From: Leptofilum sp965223525
GTDB taxonomy: Bacteria; Chloroflexota; Anaerolineae; Promineifilales; Promineifilaceae
Length of the DNA stretch: 64,000 bases
NCBI RefSeq assembly: GCF_965223525.1
Contig: NZ_CBDCWX010000005.1
Location: 1,612,001-1,676,000 of the forward strand
Direction of reading: 5' to 3'
Part shown: one piece after another, positions 51,044-59,693 of the stretch
Position numbering within the stretch: position 1 is the stretch's first letter
How the letters are laid out: every line of letters begins with the position of its first letter
Notes under the pieces: model-generated
Database searches by the model: none
Told to the model about the DNA's origin: nothing
Seen by the model: only the letters and a program-made list of their open reading frames with translations
Position numbers and translations under genes: made by a program

Positions 51044-51733
51044 ATGCGTCTCAACAAATTAGATTCTAATTTCCTACGGTACCTGGTAGAAAGCCAGGTG
51101 GCTCCCGGCGAGCGACTGCCCACGCTAACCCAGATTGGGCAAGAGCTGGGCGTGAGCGTTGGCAAACTGCGCGAGCAGCTAGAGATTGCGCGCAGCTTGG
51201 GATTGGTTTCCGTAAGGCCCCGTGTAGGCATTGTGCGTGAGCCATTCGATTTTTCGCAGGCGGTTTTGGCTGGCGTGTTGTTTGGCTTAGGCAGCGGCGA
51301 GGCGCACTTCAAGCAGTTTAGCGATTTACGCCAGGCGATTGAGGTTAATTTTTGGGATACGGCCGTTCGCAACCTCACCCCCGACGATAAGCAAAAATTA
51401 CAGCAGTTAGTAGATAAAGCATGGACCAGGCTCAAAGGCAATCCCATCCACGTGCCAAATGAAGAACATCGGCAGCTCCACCTTACCATTTTTAGCCGAT
51501 TAGATAATCCCTTTGTCAAAGGCATGCTGGCCGCCTACTGGGACGCCTATGAAGCCAGCGAACTGACCCGCTTTTCACCCTACAGTTATTGGTTGGAGGT
51601 GTGGAGCTACCACGAACGCATTGTTGCCGCCATTGTTGCTGATGAATTTGATGAGGGGCTGGCACTGCTTGCTGCCCATTTTGACCTGCTGCCCACACAG
51701 CCGGAACTTCCCATAAGCAATAATGATCGATAA
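51044..51733 (+). CDS. GntR/FadR-type transcriptional regulator
   Basis: 229 residues: N-terminal winged helix (GERLPTLTQIGQELGVSVGKLREQLEIARSLGLV), then an all-helical FCD effector domain with a plausible metal site (Asp, His residues in HLTIF and YHERIVAAI). FCD regulators sense carboxylic acids. It stands first in the oxidoreductase cluster, 65 bases before the CBS gene, and is the obvious candidate regulator of the 2-oxoacid oxidoreductases. No terminator in the gap. Confidence 0.87.
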   Translation: MRLNKLDSNFLRYLVESQVAPGERLPTLTQIGQELGVSVGKLREQLEIARSLGLVSVRPRVGIVREPFDFSQAVLAGVLFGLGSGEAHFKQFSDLRQAIEVNFWDTAVRNLTPDDKQKLQQLVDKAWTRLKGNPIHVPNEEHRQLHLTIFSRLDNPFVKGMLAAYWDAYEASELTRFSPYSYWLEVWSYHERIVAAIVADEFDEGLALLAAHFDLLPTQPELPISNNDR

Positions 51734-51797
51734 CTTTTTCTTAAAGCATTTGTTAACCGGGGCATCGTAAGGTGACACCCACAGGAGGATTACTCCC

Positions 51798-52265
51798 ATG
51801 AGTTTGAAGGAAGAATTGATGAGCGAGCGTGTGTCTCACCTCGACTTGTCGAAATTTTGCCAGATTGCCAGCGGAACGGCCGTTCGCACAGCTCTGGCAG
51901 AAATGCGACAAAGCAAAACCAATGTTTGCCTCGTCACCAGCGGCGGTAAGCTGGTAGGTATTTTCACCGAGCGGGATGTGCTGACCAAAATTGCCACCGC
52001 GCCTGAAAAGCTGGACGCGCCGGTCAACGACATCATGACCGCCAGCCCCATCACCGTCACCCCAGATACAAGCGCGGCCGACGCCCTTTGGCTGATGGAT
52101 GAAAAACAGTTCCGCAACCTACCCATTGTTGGCAGAGACGGCCAAATAAAGGGCAACATGACCCATCAAGCCGTCATCAGCTTTTTGGCCGCCCGTTACC
52201 CGGTAGAAGTGCTCAACCGCCCACCCCGCCCAGACCAGTTCCCACGCAAGCAGGAAGGCGGGTAG
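51798..52265 (+). CDS. CBS-domain pair protein
   Basis: 155 residues with two CBS motifs (GGKLVGIFTERDVL near 52-65; the second around LPIVGRDGQIKGNMTH). CBS pairs bind adenosine nucleotides and report energy charge. Just upstream of the oxidoreductase genes whose beta subunit carries the same domain pair, which suggests a shared AMP/ATP control. ATG after AGGAGG. Confidence 0.88.
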   Translation: MSLKEELMSERVSHLDLSKFCQIASGTAVRTALAEMRQSKTNVCLVTSGGKLVGIFTERDVLTKIATAPEKLDAPVNDIMTASPITVTPDTSAADALWLMDEKQFRNLPIVGRDGQIKGNMTHQAVISFLAARYPVEVLNRPPRPDQFPRKQEGG

Positions 52266-52330
52266 CGGTGATTAGTAACGAGTTATCAGTATTCTGACTA
52301 CTGACCTACTGAAAACTGCCCACTAAATTC
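52266..52330. repeat. Heptamer-type repeat (ACTGACT/CTACTGA)
   Basis: Low-complexity repeats of CTGACTACTGACCTACTG and GATTAGTAACGAGTTATCAG words between the CBS gene and the first oxidoreductase. Confidence 0.55.
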
Positions 52331-52341
52331 AGGAGATTATT

Positions 52342-54195
52342 ATGAGTGAAGAAACCCAATTCAAAGAATTAGACTCAATTGTCATCCGCTTTGCCGGGGA
52401 TTCCGGGGATGGGATGCAGTTAACCGGTACGCAATTTACCAACACATCGGCCGTTTTTGGCAACGACATCAGCACCATGCCAGACTTCCCCGCCGAAATC
52501 CGCGCCCCGGCGGGCACGCTGGCAGGGGTTAGCGGCTTTCAGGTGAACTTTTCCAACAGCGACATCCTGACACCGGGCGACTCGCCTCAGGTGCTGGTTG
52601 CTATGAACCCCGCCGCTCTCAAAGCAAGCCTCAGAGAGCTAGAGCGAGGCGGCACCATTGTGGTGAACACCGACGCATTTACCAGAACCAATCTACGCAA
52701 AGCAGGCTACGAAACAAATCCACTGGAAGATGAATCGCTAATTGGCTATCAGGTTATCGAAGTGCCGCTAACCAGCATGAACCGGGAAGCGCTCAAAGAT
52801 ATCGAAACCCTCTCAACCAAAGAGAAAGATCGTTCGCAAAACTTCTTTGCCCTGGGCATCGTTTTCTGGATGTTTGAACGGCCGATGGAAACCACCCTGG
52901 AATGGGTACAGAAAAAGTTTTCTAAGCGGCCTGATGTTGTCGAGGCAAATACCAGAGCCTTGCAAGCAGGCTTCTTTTTTGGCGATACAACCCGCACCTT
53001 CCAGCAGCGGTATCGCGTTCGTCCCGCAGAGCTATCACCTGGCACTTACCGCAAAGTAACGGGTAATGAGGCAATGGCGATGGGATTAGTAACGGCCGCT
53101 TACAAAATGGGCAAACCGCTCTTCTACGGTACCTACCCAATTACCCCTGCCAGCGACATTTTGCACGCGCTGGCACCCCTGCGCCATTTTGATGTCCGTA
53201 CCTTCCAGGCCGAAGATGAAATTGCGGCAATGGGATCGATTATTGGGGCAGCATTTGGTGGCGCGTTTGCCGTGACTGGCACCAGCGGCCCTGGCGTGGC
53301 TCTAAAAAGTGAAGGCATGGGGCTAGCCATCGCCCTGGAATTGCCGATGATCATTGTTAATGTGCAACGGGGTGGGCCCAGCACCGGCTTGCCGACCAAA
53401 ACAGAGCAGTCGGACTTGCTCCAAGCGATGTTTGGCCGCAACGGGGAAAGCCCTATCGTGGTACTCGCGCCACAAAGCCCGTCAGATTGCTTCGATATTG
53501 CCATAGAAGCGGCGCGGTTGGCTATGCGGGCTATCACACCCGTTTTAATTTTGTCGGACGGCTTTTTGGCCAATAGCTCGGAGCCGTGGTCCGTGCCGAA
53601 CCCAGATGAGATTGCACCTATTCCGATAAGCCATCCTGCACCCAGAGACAACGGAAGCGACGAGCCATTCCTCCCCTATGCCCGCGACGAAGAGACGCTG
53701 GCACGGCCGTGGGCCATTCCCGGCACGCGCGGCCTGGAACACCGCATTGGTGGGTTGAGCAAAGCGCCGCTCACTGGCAACGTTTCTTACGATCCGACGC
53801 ATCATGAGCAGATGACCCAAGACCGAGCTGAGAAGATTGCGCGTTTGGCAGAATTCTTGCCAGAGCAAGAGGTGTTTGGCCCCAGTCAGGGCGATTTGTT
53901 GCTGATTAGTTGGGGTGGCACATTCGGGGCGATTCGTTCGGCAGTTACCAAAGCGTTGGCAGACGGCCGTTCCGTAGCCCACATTCATTTGCGTTATCTC
54001 AACCCGCTGCCGCGTAACCTGCGCGACATTCTTAGCAACTACAAGCAGGTGGTGGTGCCAGAGCTGAACGGGGGCCAGCTTGCCTTTTTGCTGCGCGGCC
54101 GTTTTGCCCTCAACATCCAATCCTTCCCGAAGATGCACGCACGGCCGTTCAAAATCAGCGAAATTACCGACAAAATTGAGCAGCTACTTGGCTAG
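52342..54195 (+). CDS. 2-oxoacid:ferredoxin oxidoreductase, alpha (gamma-alpha fused) subunit 1
   Basis: Subunit of a KorAB-type enzyme that oxidises 2-oxoacyl substrates to acyl-CoA with ferredoxin reduction. 617 residues: gamma domain with RFAGDSGDGMQLTGTQF near 12-28, then the alpha (TPP-PYR) domain with TYPITPASD near 264-272, FQAEDEIAA, GTSGPGVAL and the RGGPSTGLPTK loop. Length and fused architecture match the 2-oxoglutarate/2-oxoisovalerate type. The substrate is not settled by sequence. A 66-base gap with a hairpin precedes the beta gene. Confidence 0.9.
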   Translation: MSEETQFKELDSIVIRFAGDSGDGMQLTGTQFTNTSAVFGNDISTMPDFPAEIRAPAGTLAGVSGFQVNFSNSDILTPGDSPQVLVAMNPAALKASLRELERGGTIVVNTDAFTRTNLRKAGYETNPLEDESLIGYQVIEVPLTSMNREALKDIETLSTKEKDRSQNFFALGIVFWMFERPMETTLEWVQKKFSKRPDVVEANTRALQAGFFFGDTTRTFQQRYRVRPAELSPGTYRKVTGNEAMAMGLVTAAYKMGKPLFYGTYPITPASDILHALAPLRHFDVRTFQAEDEIAAMGSIIGAAFGGAFAVTGTSGPGVALKSEGMGLAIALELPMIIVNVQRGGPSTGLPTKTEQSDLLQAMFGRNGESPIVVLAPQSPSDCFDIAIEAARLAMRAITPVLILSDGFLANSSEPWSVPNPDEIAPIPISHPAPRDNGSDEPFLPYARDEETLARPWAIPGTRGLEHRIGGLSKAPLTGNVSYDPTHHEQMTQDRAEKIARLAEFLPEQEVFGPSQGDLLLISWGGTFGAIRSAVTKALADGRSVAHIHLRYLNPLPRNLRDILSNYKQVVVPELNGGQLAFLLRGRFALNIQSFPKMHARPFKISEITDKIEQLLG

Positions 54196-54245
54196 CGTTA
54201 GCTGTCAGATTGGTCCAATCTCAAAGATTAGACCAATCTAAGCCT
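54196..54245. repeat. Hairpin repeat (GATTGGTC / GACCAATC)
   Basis: AGATTGGTC at 54207-54215 pairs with GACCAATCT at 54231-54239, with nested AATCTC/AGATT. It may modulate the ratio of alpha to beta-subunit mRNA. Confidence 0.6.
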
Positions 54246-54261
54246 AGATTTGGAGAGAATA

Positions 54262-55776
54262 ATGACCATTCCCTTAACACTTACCCGCAAAGATTTCGTT
54301 TCTGACCAAACCGTTCGCTGGTGCCCCGGCTGTGGCGATTATGCCATCTTGGCCTCCGTGCAAAAAACATTGCCAGAGATCGGCGTTCCTAAAGAAAATA
54401 TTGTCTTTATCTCCGGCATCGGCTGCTCTAGCCGCTTTCCGTACTACATGAACACCTACGGCATTCACAGCATCCACGGCCGTGCGCCCACATTGGCTAC
54501 TGGGTTGGCCATCTCCAACCCAGAACTTAGCGTTTGGGTCATCACTGGCGACGGCGATGGGTTGTCTATTGGCGGCAACCACCTCATTCATGCCATTCGT
54601 CGCAACGTCAATTTGAACATTTTACTGTTCAACAACCGCATCTATGGCCTTACCAAAGGACAATACTCCCCCACCTCACGACAGGGACACAAAACCAAAT
54701 CATCGCCAATGGGGTCGCTAGAGCAGCCGCTAAACCCCATTGCCCTGGCGATGGCTGCCGAATCAACCTTCATTGCCCGATCCATTGATGCTCATACCCA
54801 ACATCTGGGTGAAGTGTTGTATGAAGCCTCGCAGCACAAGGGCGTTTCATTTGTAGAAATTTACCAGAATTGCGTCATCTTCAACCCAACTGAATGGGAA
54901 GGGCTGGATGATCGGCGGGTGCGGGATGAGAACATTTTGTACCTGGAACACGGCAAGCCGATGATCTATGGTAAAGATCATGACAAAGGTATTCGCCTTA
55001 ACGGTTTCCGGCCAGAGGTGGTGCAGTTAGGCAATGGCATCACGGAAGATGATTTGCTGGTGCATGACGAGACTTCCACGCAGTTGGCCTTCATTTTATC
55101 CAGCATGGAGTATCCTGAATTCCCCGCGCCAATGGGCGTGATCCGCCGCGTAGAGAAGCAAACCTACGGCGAAGGGCTGATGGGGCAAATTGCCTCGGCG
55201 CAAGAAGCGAAGGGCAAGGGCGATTTGCGGACGCTGTATGAATCGGCCGATTTGTGGACCGTAACAGCCAAAGAAAAGCCGAAAACCAAGCAGACTGGTC
55301 GCCTGTCGCTGGAGGTAGATGAAGCGTATGTGGATGACATTGACAAAGAGCCAGAGCCAACCACCGACATCCAAGATCGGCTAATTGAGGACACATTGGC
55401 CACGCTGAACCCCAAACGGCCCATTACCATTGATGCGTCGGCGTCACTGGCGAAAGCAGTTCACCAGATGAACGGTCATCGCATTGGCTGCCTGTTGGTA
55501 ACGAATGCACAGGACAAGCTGGTGGGTATCTTTACGGAGAAGGATGTGCTGCACCGGGTGGTAGGCTTGGTGGATGATATGGACACGGCCGTTCTCGCCG
55601 ACTACATGACCCCAGACCCCATTGCCCTAATGTCTGACCTGCCAATTGCCCAGGCTCTGCACGAAATGCACGTTCACGGCTTTCGGCATCTGCCGTTAGT
55701 AGATGAGGAACACCGTCCCGAAGGCATCATTTCTTTCCGGGATGTGGTGCGGCATTTGAAGGAGTTGCTGGCCTAG
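54262..55776 (+). CDS. 2-oxoacid:ferredoxin oxidoreductase beta subunit fused to CBS pair
   Basis: Catalytic beta subunit fused with a regulatory module, 504 residues. The first about 300 residues are the KorB-like TPP-binding domain: WCPGCGDYAIL near 20-30 and GIGCSSR near 53-59 (three of the four 4Fe-4S cysteines), TGDGDGLSIGGNH (Mg-TPP motif), LTKGQYSPTS, and the fourth Cys in YQNCVIFNP. After a linker, residues about 375-500 form two CBS motifs (KLVGIFTEKDVL; HLPLVDEEHRPEGIISFRDVV). A CBS-fused beta is not the usual architecture; it points to control by adenylates. ATG at 54262 after GGAGA. Confidence 0.88.
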   Translation: MTIPLTLTRKDFVSDQTVRWCPGCGDYAILASVQKTLPEIGVPKENIVFISGIGCSSRFPYYMNTYGIHSIHGRAPTLATGLAISNPELSVWVITGDGDGLSIGGNHLIHAIRRNVNLNILLFNNRIYGLTKGQYSPTSRQGHKTKSSPMGSLEQPLNPIALAMAAESTFIARSIDAHTQHLGEVLYEASQHKGVSFVEIYQNCVIFNPTEWEGLDDRRVRDENILYLEHGKPMIYGKDHDKGIRLNGFRPEVVQLGNGITEDDLLVHDETSTQLAFILSSMEYPEFPAPMGVIRRVEKQTYGEGLMGQIASAQEAKGKGDLRTLYESADLWTVTAKEKPKTKQTGRLSLEVDEAYVDDIDKEPEPTTDIQDRLIEDTLATLNPKRPITIDASASLAKAVHQMNGHRIGCLLVTNAQDKLVGIFTEKDVLHRVVGLVDDMDTAVLADYMTPDPIALMSDLPIAQALHEMHVHGFRHLPLVDEEHRPEGIISFRDVVRHLKELLA

Positions 55777-55777
55777 C

Positions 55778-55850
55778 GGCCGCTACAGATAGTGCGTAGT
55801 GCCATAGGAGGGACGAAATACGCACTATTTATTCACTATAGAGGAGTTAC
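55778..55850. repeat. Heptamer-type inverted repeat (TAGTGCG)
   Basis: AGATAGTGCGTAGTGCC faces ATACGCACTATTTATTCACTATAG, so the spacer between the two oxidoreductases can fold. Confidence 0.55.
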
Positions 55851-55853
55851 ATT

Positions 55854-57683
55854 ATGGATGTACAACAAATTGCCCCAGACGAGACGACCGTTGCAGAACG
55901 GCCGTCTATCGTCAACGATTTTTCAATAGTCGCAGCCACCGCCAACGGCACCGGCAGCCAAACGGCTAATCTGGCCATTTTGCGAGCGCTGTTTAAGATG
56001 GGCATTCCCGTCAACGGCAAAAACATCTTCCCTTCTAACATTCAGGGCTTGCCCACCTGGTACCACATTCGCGTCAGCCACGAGGGGTATGTTGCCCGGC
56101 GCCACACCTCTGAGGTACTTGTTGCCTTCAACGCCGCTACCGTGGACGAAGATATCGAGACGCTTCCTGCGGGTGGCATCTGCCTCTACAATAGCGACTG
56201 GCGGGCGGTGCCGCAGCGGGACGACATTACCAGCTACGGCATCCCCGTCAATCAGTTCGTGCGCGATACCGGCCTCAAAGGGAAGCGCAAGGATTACGTG
56301 GCCAACATGGTGTACGTCGGGGCTTTGGCCCAGCTACTGGGCATTCCACTGCAAAAAATTGACGAGGCACTGGATTACCATTTCAAGGGACGGCGCAAGC
56401 TGGTTGAGTCTAACATGGGGGTGGTGCAGGCAGCTTTTGAGTGGACGGCCGTAAATATCCAAAAAAGCGATCCCTACCGCGTGGCTGAAATGAACGCCAC
56501 CGAAGGCAAAATCATGATCTCAGGCAATGAGGCAGGCGGATTGGGGTCAGTATACGGCGGAGCCAGCTTTGTCGCTTGGTATCCCATCACGCCATCCACC
56601 AGCTTTGTAGACGCCATGAGCCATTACCTGGCCAAGCTGCGCCGCGACCCAGAAAGTGGCGAAAAAACATACGCTGTAGTGCAGGCAGAGGATGAACTCG
56701 CCGCCATCGGCATGATTCTGGGCGCGGGCTGGGCCGGGGCGCGCGCCGTTACCGCCACGTCTGGCCCCGGCATCTCGCTCATGTCTGAGTTTGCCGGATT
56801 GGGCTACTTTGCCGAAATTCCAGCCGTCATTTGGGACGTACAGCGGGTGGGGCCAAGCACCGGCCTGCCCACGCGCACCGGGCAAGGGGACGTCATCTCG
56901 ACCTATTATTTGGGGCATGGCGACACCAAAAATGTCATTTTGCTACCCGCCACCGTGGGCGAATGTTTTGATTTTGGTGCCGCCTCTTTTGATCTGGCCG
57001 AAACGTTGCAAACCCCCGTTTTTGTACTGAGCGATTTAGATTTGGGCATGAATAACTGGATGACGGAGCCATTTAGCTACCCGGACGCGCCGTTGCAGCG
57101 GGGTAAGGTTCTCACCGCCGACGAGGTGCAGGAGAAAGGGTTTGCCCGGTACAAAGACATTGATGGTGATGGCGTGGGCTACCGCACGCTGCCCGGCAAT
57201 GAGCATCCGCTGGGAGCTTGGTTTGCACGAGGCACCGGTCATGATGAACATGCTGTCTACAGCGAAAGGTCAGAAGATTGGCTGAAGAATATGGCTCGCC
57301 TGGAGCGTAAGTTTGACACGGCGCGTGAATCCGTACCTGCGCCGATGGTGGACCAGGTTGAAAATGCCAGCATCGGCATTATTGCTTATGGCACCACAAT
57401 GTTTGCCATTGACGAGGCGCGGGATCGCCTAGCGGCAGACGGCACGGCTACCAGCTTTATGCGGTTGCGAGCCTTGCCTATCAACGAGGCGGTGCAGCAG
57501 TTTGTGGCTGACCACGACCGAGTTTACGTGATTGAGCTAAACCGTGACGGGCAGATGCACAACATTTTGCAAACCGAAATGCCGGAAATAGCCACGAAGC
57601 TGATTTCATTGGCGTACCTAGATGGGATGCCGTTAACGGCCCATTGGGTGGTTGAAGCAATTTTGAATGGGGAGGGAAAATAA
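55854..57683 (+). CDS. 2-oxoacid:ferredoxin oxidoreductase, alpha (gamma-alpha fused) subunit 2
   Basis: 609 residues, second oxidoreductase of the cluster. N-terminal gamma domain opens IVAATANGTGSQTANLAIL near 23-41 (a variant of the RGxGGQG loop), then WYPITPSTSF near 241-250, VQAEDELAAIGM, TSGPGISLMSEF and GPSTGLPTRTGQGD. Divergent from subunit 1, so likely different substrate. The beta gene begins two bases downstream of its stop. ATG after GAGGAG. Confidence 0.88.
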   Translation: MDVQQIAPDETTVAERPSIVNDFSIVAATANGTGSQTANLAILRALFKMGIPVNGKNIFPSNIQGLPTWYHIRVSHEGYVARRHTSEVLVAFNAATVDEDIETLPAGGICLYNSDWRAVPQRDDITSYGIPVNQFVRDTGLKGKRKDYVANMVYVGALAQLLGIPLQKIDEALDYHFKGRRKLVESNMGVVQAAFEWTAVNIQKSDPYRVAEMNATEGKIMISGNEAGGLGSVYGGASFVAWYPITPSTSFVDAMSHYLAKLRRDPESGEKTYAVVQAEDELAAIGMILGAGWAGARAVTATSGPGISLMSEFAGLGYFAEIPAVIWDVQRVGPSTGLPTRTGQGDVISTYYLGHGDTKNVILLPATVGECFDFGAASFDLAETLQTPVFVLSDLDLGMNNWMTEPFSYPDAPLQRGKVLTADEVQEKGFARYKDIDGDGVGYRTLPGNEHPLGAWFARGTGHDEHAVYSERSEDWLKNMARLERKFDTARESVPAPMVDQVENASIGIIAYGTTMFAIDEARDRLAADGTATSFMRLRALPINEAVQQFVADHDRVYVIELNRDGQMHNILQTEMPEIATKLISLAYLDGMPLTAHWVVEAILNGEGK

Positions 57684-57685
57684 TT

Positions 57686-58723
57686 ATGAGCACAAAACGA
57701 CCAGCACGCGTGAATTTGATCGGGCTTTCCAAGACAGATTACAACGGGAGGCCTTCTACATTATGTAAAGGTTGCGGCCATAATTCTATTTCCAGCCAGA
57801 TTGTGCAGGTTGCGTATGAGTTAAGCATTAAGCCACACGAGATGATTAAGCTGAGCGGGATTGGCTGTTCTAGCAAGTCGCCTGCTTACTTTTTGGGACG
57901 GTCGCATGGGTTTAACTCGCTGCACGGCCGTATGCCATCCATTGCCACTGGTGCGCTGATGGCCAACCACACGCTAAACGCCATCGGCGTGAGTGGCGAC
58001 GGGGACACAGCCAGCATCGGCATGGGGCAGTTCAAGCATTTGATGCGGCGCAACATTCGCATGGTGTACATTGTGGAAAACAACGGTGTGTACGGCCTTA
58101 CCAAAGGGCAATTTTCTGCCACGGCCGATGAGGGGCAGGAGCTGAAATATGCGGGTTCCAACGAGCTGCCGCCGATTGATATTTGCCTGGAAGCGATTAT
58201 GGCAGGGTGTGGTTTTGTGGCACGCTCGTTTTCTGGGGATGCCAAGCAAGTTCGGGAATTGTTGAAGGCGGCGTTGAGTCATCGGGGAACGGCCGTTCTG
58301 GACATTATCAGCCCGTGTGTGGCCTTTAACAACCACGATACCTCTACCAAGAGCTATGGCTACGGCAGGGAGCATGAAGATCAGCTCCATGAAATCGGTT
58401 GGGTGCCTCCGGCAGAAGAAATTATGATTGACGACTATGCGCCGGGCGAAATGAAAGTGGTAGGGCTGCACGATGGCTCCCATTTGCAGCTCCGCAAGCT
58501 GGATGAAGATTATGATCCTACTGACAAGATAGGGGCTTTAAACCGCCTAATCTGGGCGCAGGAGACGCAGGAGTTTATCACTGGGCTGATTTACTTCGAC
58601 AAAGATCGGGAAAATCTGGCAGAGGCGAGCCATTTGCCCCAGACGCCATTGGCACATTTACTTGAGGAGAAGTTACGGCCGTCAGCAGAGTCGCTTGATG
58701 AGATTATGACGGGTTTGATGTAA
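57686..58723 (+). CDS. 2-oxoacid:ferredoxin oxidoreductase beta subunit 2
   Basis: 345 residues: LCKGCGHNSIS near 24-34, GIGCSSK near 57-63, SGDGDTASIGMGQ (TPP/Mg) near 109-121, GLTKGQFSAT and an SPCVAFNNHD motif supplying the fourth cluster cysteine. No CBS extension, unlike the first beta. The delta/ferredoxin subunit is absent from both systems. It ends in a 44-bp palindrome shared with the convergent MOSC gene. Confidence 0.9.
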   Translation: MSTKRPARVNLIGLSKTDYNGRPSTLCKGCGHNSISSQIVQVAYELSIKPHEMIKLSGIGCSSKSPAYFLGRSHGFNSLHGRMPSIATGALMANHTLNAIGVSGDGDTASIGMGQFKHLMRRNIRMVYIVENNGVYGLTKGQFSATADEGQELKYAGSNELPPIDICLEAIMAGCGFVARSFSGDAKQVRELLKAALSHRGTAVLDIISPCVAFNNHDTSTKSYGYGREHEDQLHEIGWVPPAEEIMIDDYAPGEMKVVGLHDGSHLQLRKLDEDYDPTDKIGALNRLIWAQETQEFITGLIYFDKDRENLAEASHLPQTPLAHLLEEKLRPSAESLDEIMTGLM

Positions 58724-58764
58724 TTGGGTAATTGGTAATTACGTAATTACCAATTACCCAATTA
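58721..58764. repeat. Perfect 44-bp palindrome holding both stop codons
   Basis: Every base of 58721-58742 is mirrored in 58743-58764 (built from TAATTGGG and GGTAATT words, no loop). The plus-strand stop TAA is at 58721-58723 and the convergent MOSC stop is at 58754-58756. It can act as a bidirectional terminator-like cruciform; the arms lack a T run. Confidence 0.85.
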
Positions 58765-59410
58765 CTTTCTTCAGCTTTCTTTTTAGAAGGCGCTTCCAGG
58801 GGGCGGCCAGTTCAGGAATTTCCAACAGTTGCCGGGCAATGAGTGGGTCAAGCGCGTGATGGGCTTGCTCGTTGATGCAGTGGATGGTGTGGGTGGGATA
58901 CGGCCGTTCCACCAACCGCAATTCATCCCCAACTTGTACCATGCCAGGCTCCAGCACGCGCAGATAAAACCCCGTTCGCAAAGTGACCGTCACCTCGTTT
59001 AAGAATTTGGGCAGCTTCAGCTTGCGCTGCTGCTTGGAACACGGATAGCGCGGGCCAGTCACCTGCACCACTGCCTCACCCACTCGAAATATGTCCCCAA
59101 CAGCCACATCCGCCTCCGTGATGCCGCTCACGGTCCAATTTTCGCCGACACCACCGGGGCCAAGCTGGGCATCTCCTTCCAACTCATAGAAATCGTTCCA
59201 AAAAGCGTAATGTGCCAATGGATGGCAACACACGGCCTGATCCAGAGAGCCGTGATGTTTGGTGTCGGCAACTTTATCGCCAACCAGCCCTGTTGTTTCA
59301 AGCTGGAGCGGCTCCGTCACTGGCTGGCGGAAGATGGCTGAACGCCAGGTGCCGCGTTTGTCCGTGAGCGTTTGGGGTTGGCCGATGAGTTGGGTATGAA
59401 TCTGGATCAT
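58754..59410 (-). CDS. MOSC-domain protein (YiiM type)
   Basis: MOSC proteins handle sulfur or molybdenum cofactor chemistry; YiiM-type members reduce N-hydroxylated bases. 218 residues with GDKVADTKHHGSLDQAVC near 48-65 and the Cys of RYPCSKQQ near 146-153. The start at 59410 has GGAG; the 26 upstream codons are a translated CACAGAG-family repeat (reading FLFFLCGLCGKFIF) and are not part of the gene. Its last codons lie in the palindrome. Confidence 0.87.
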   Translation of the reverse strand: MIQIHTQLIGQPQTLTDKRGTWRSAIFRQPVTEPLQLETTGLVGDKVADTKHHGSLDQAVCCHPLAHYAFWNDFYELEGDAQLGPGGVGENWTVSGITEADVAVGDIFRVGEAVVQVTGPRYPCSKQQRKLKLPKFLNEVTVTLRTGFYLRVLEPGMVQVGDELRLVERPYPTHTIHCINEQAHHALDPLIARQLLEIPELAAPWKRLLKRKLKKVIG

Positions 59411-59431
59411 CTTTACTCCTTCAAAAATAAA

Positions 59432-59495
59432 TTTGCCACAGAGACCACAGAGAAAGAAGAGAAATCCACGGAATCTGTTGATTTTCATTCATGGT
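59432..59495. repeat. CACAGAG-family repeat
   Basis: CCACAGAGACCACAGAG and AATCTGTTGATTTTC, the same composite as at 20899-20965, between the MOSC start and the FHA gene. Confidence 0.6.
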
Positions 59496-59693
59496 AGTTG
59501 ATGCAGTCGGTGAACGCTCCTTTTGAATGCGACCATTTTAGCACAAGATTTGGTTGACAGAAGCGGCCGTTCTGCGTAGTCTTGGCGCAGTGGGCTTGAC
59601 CATTTTTGATTTTGAGCTTTTGTAAACGGTCAAGCCTTAGGGTTCGTTTTCTAAATAGCAGCAATTTGTGAACGAACCCACAGGATAACAGGC

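Noticed and set aside
59554..59582. TTGACA-N17-TAGTCT promoter for the FHA gene
   Set aside because: The -10 box matches only half of the consensus.
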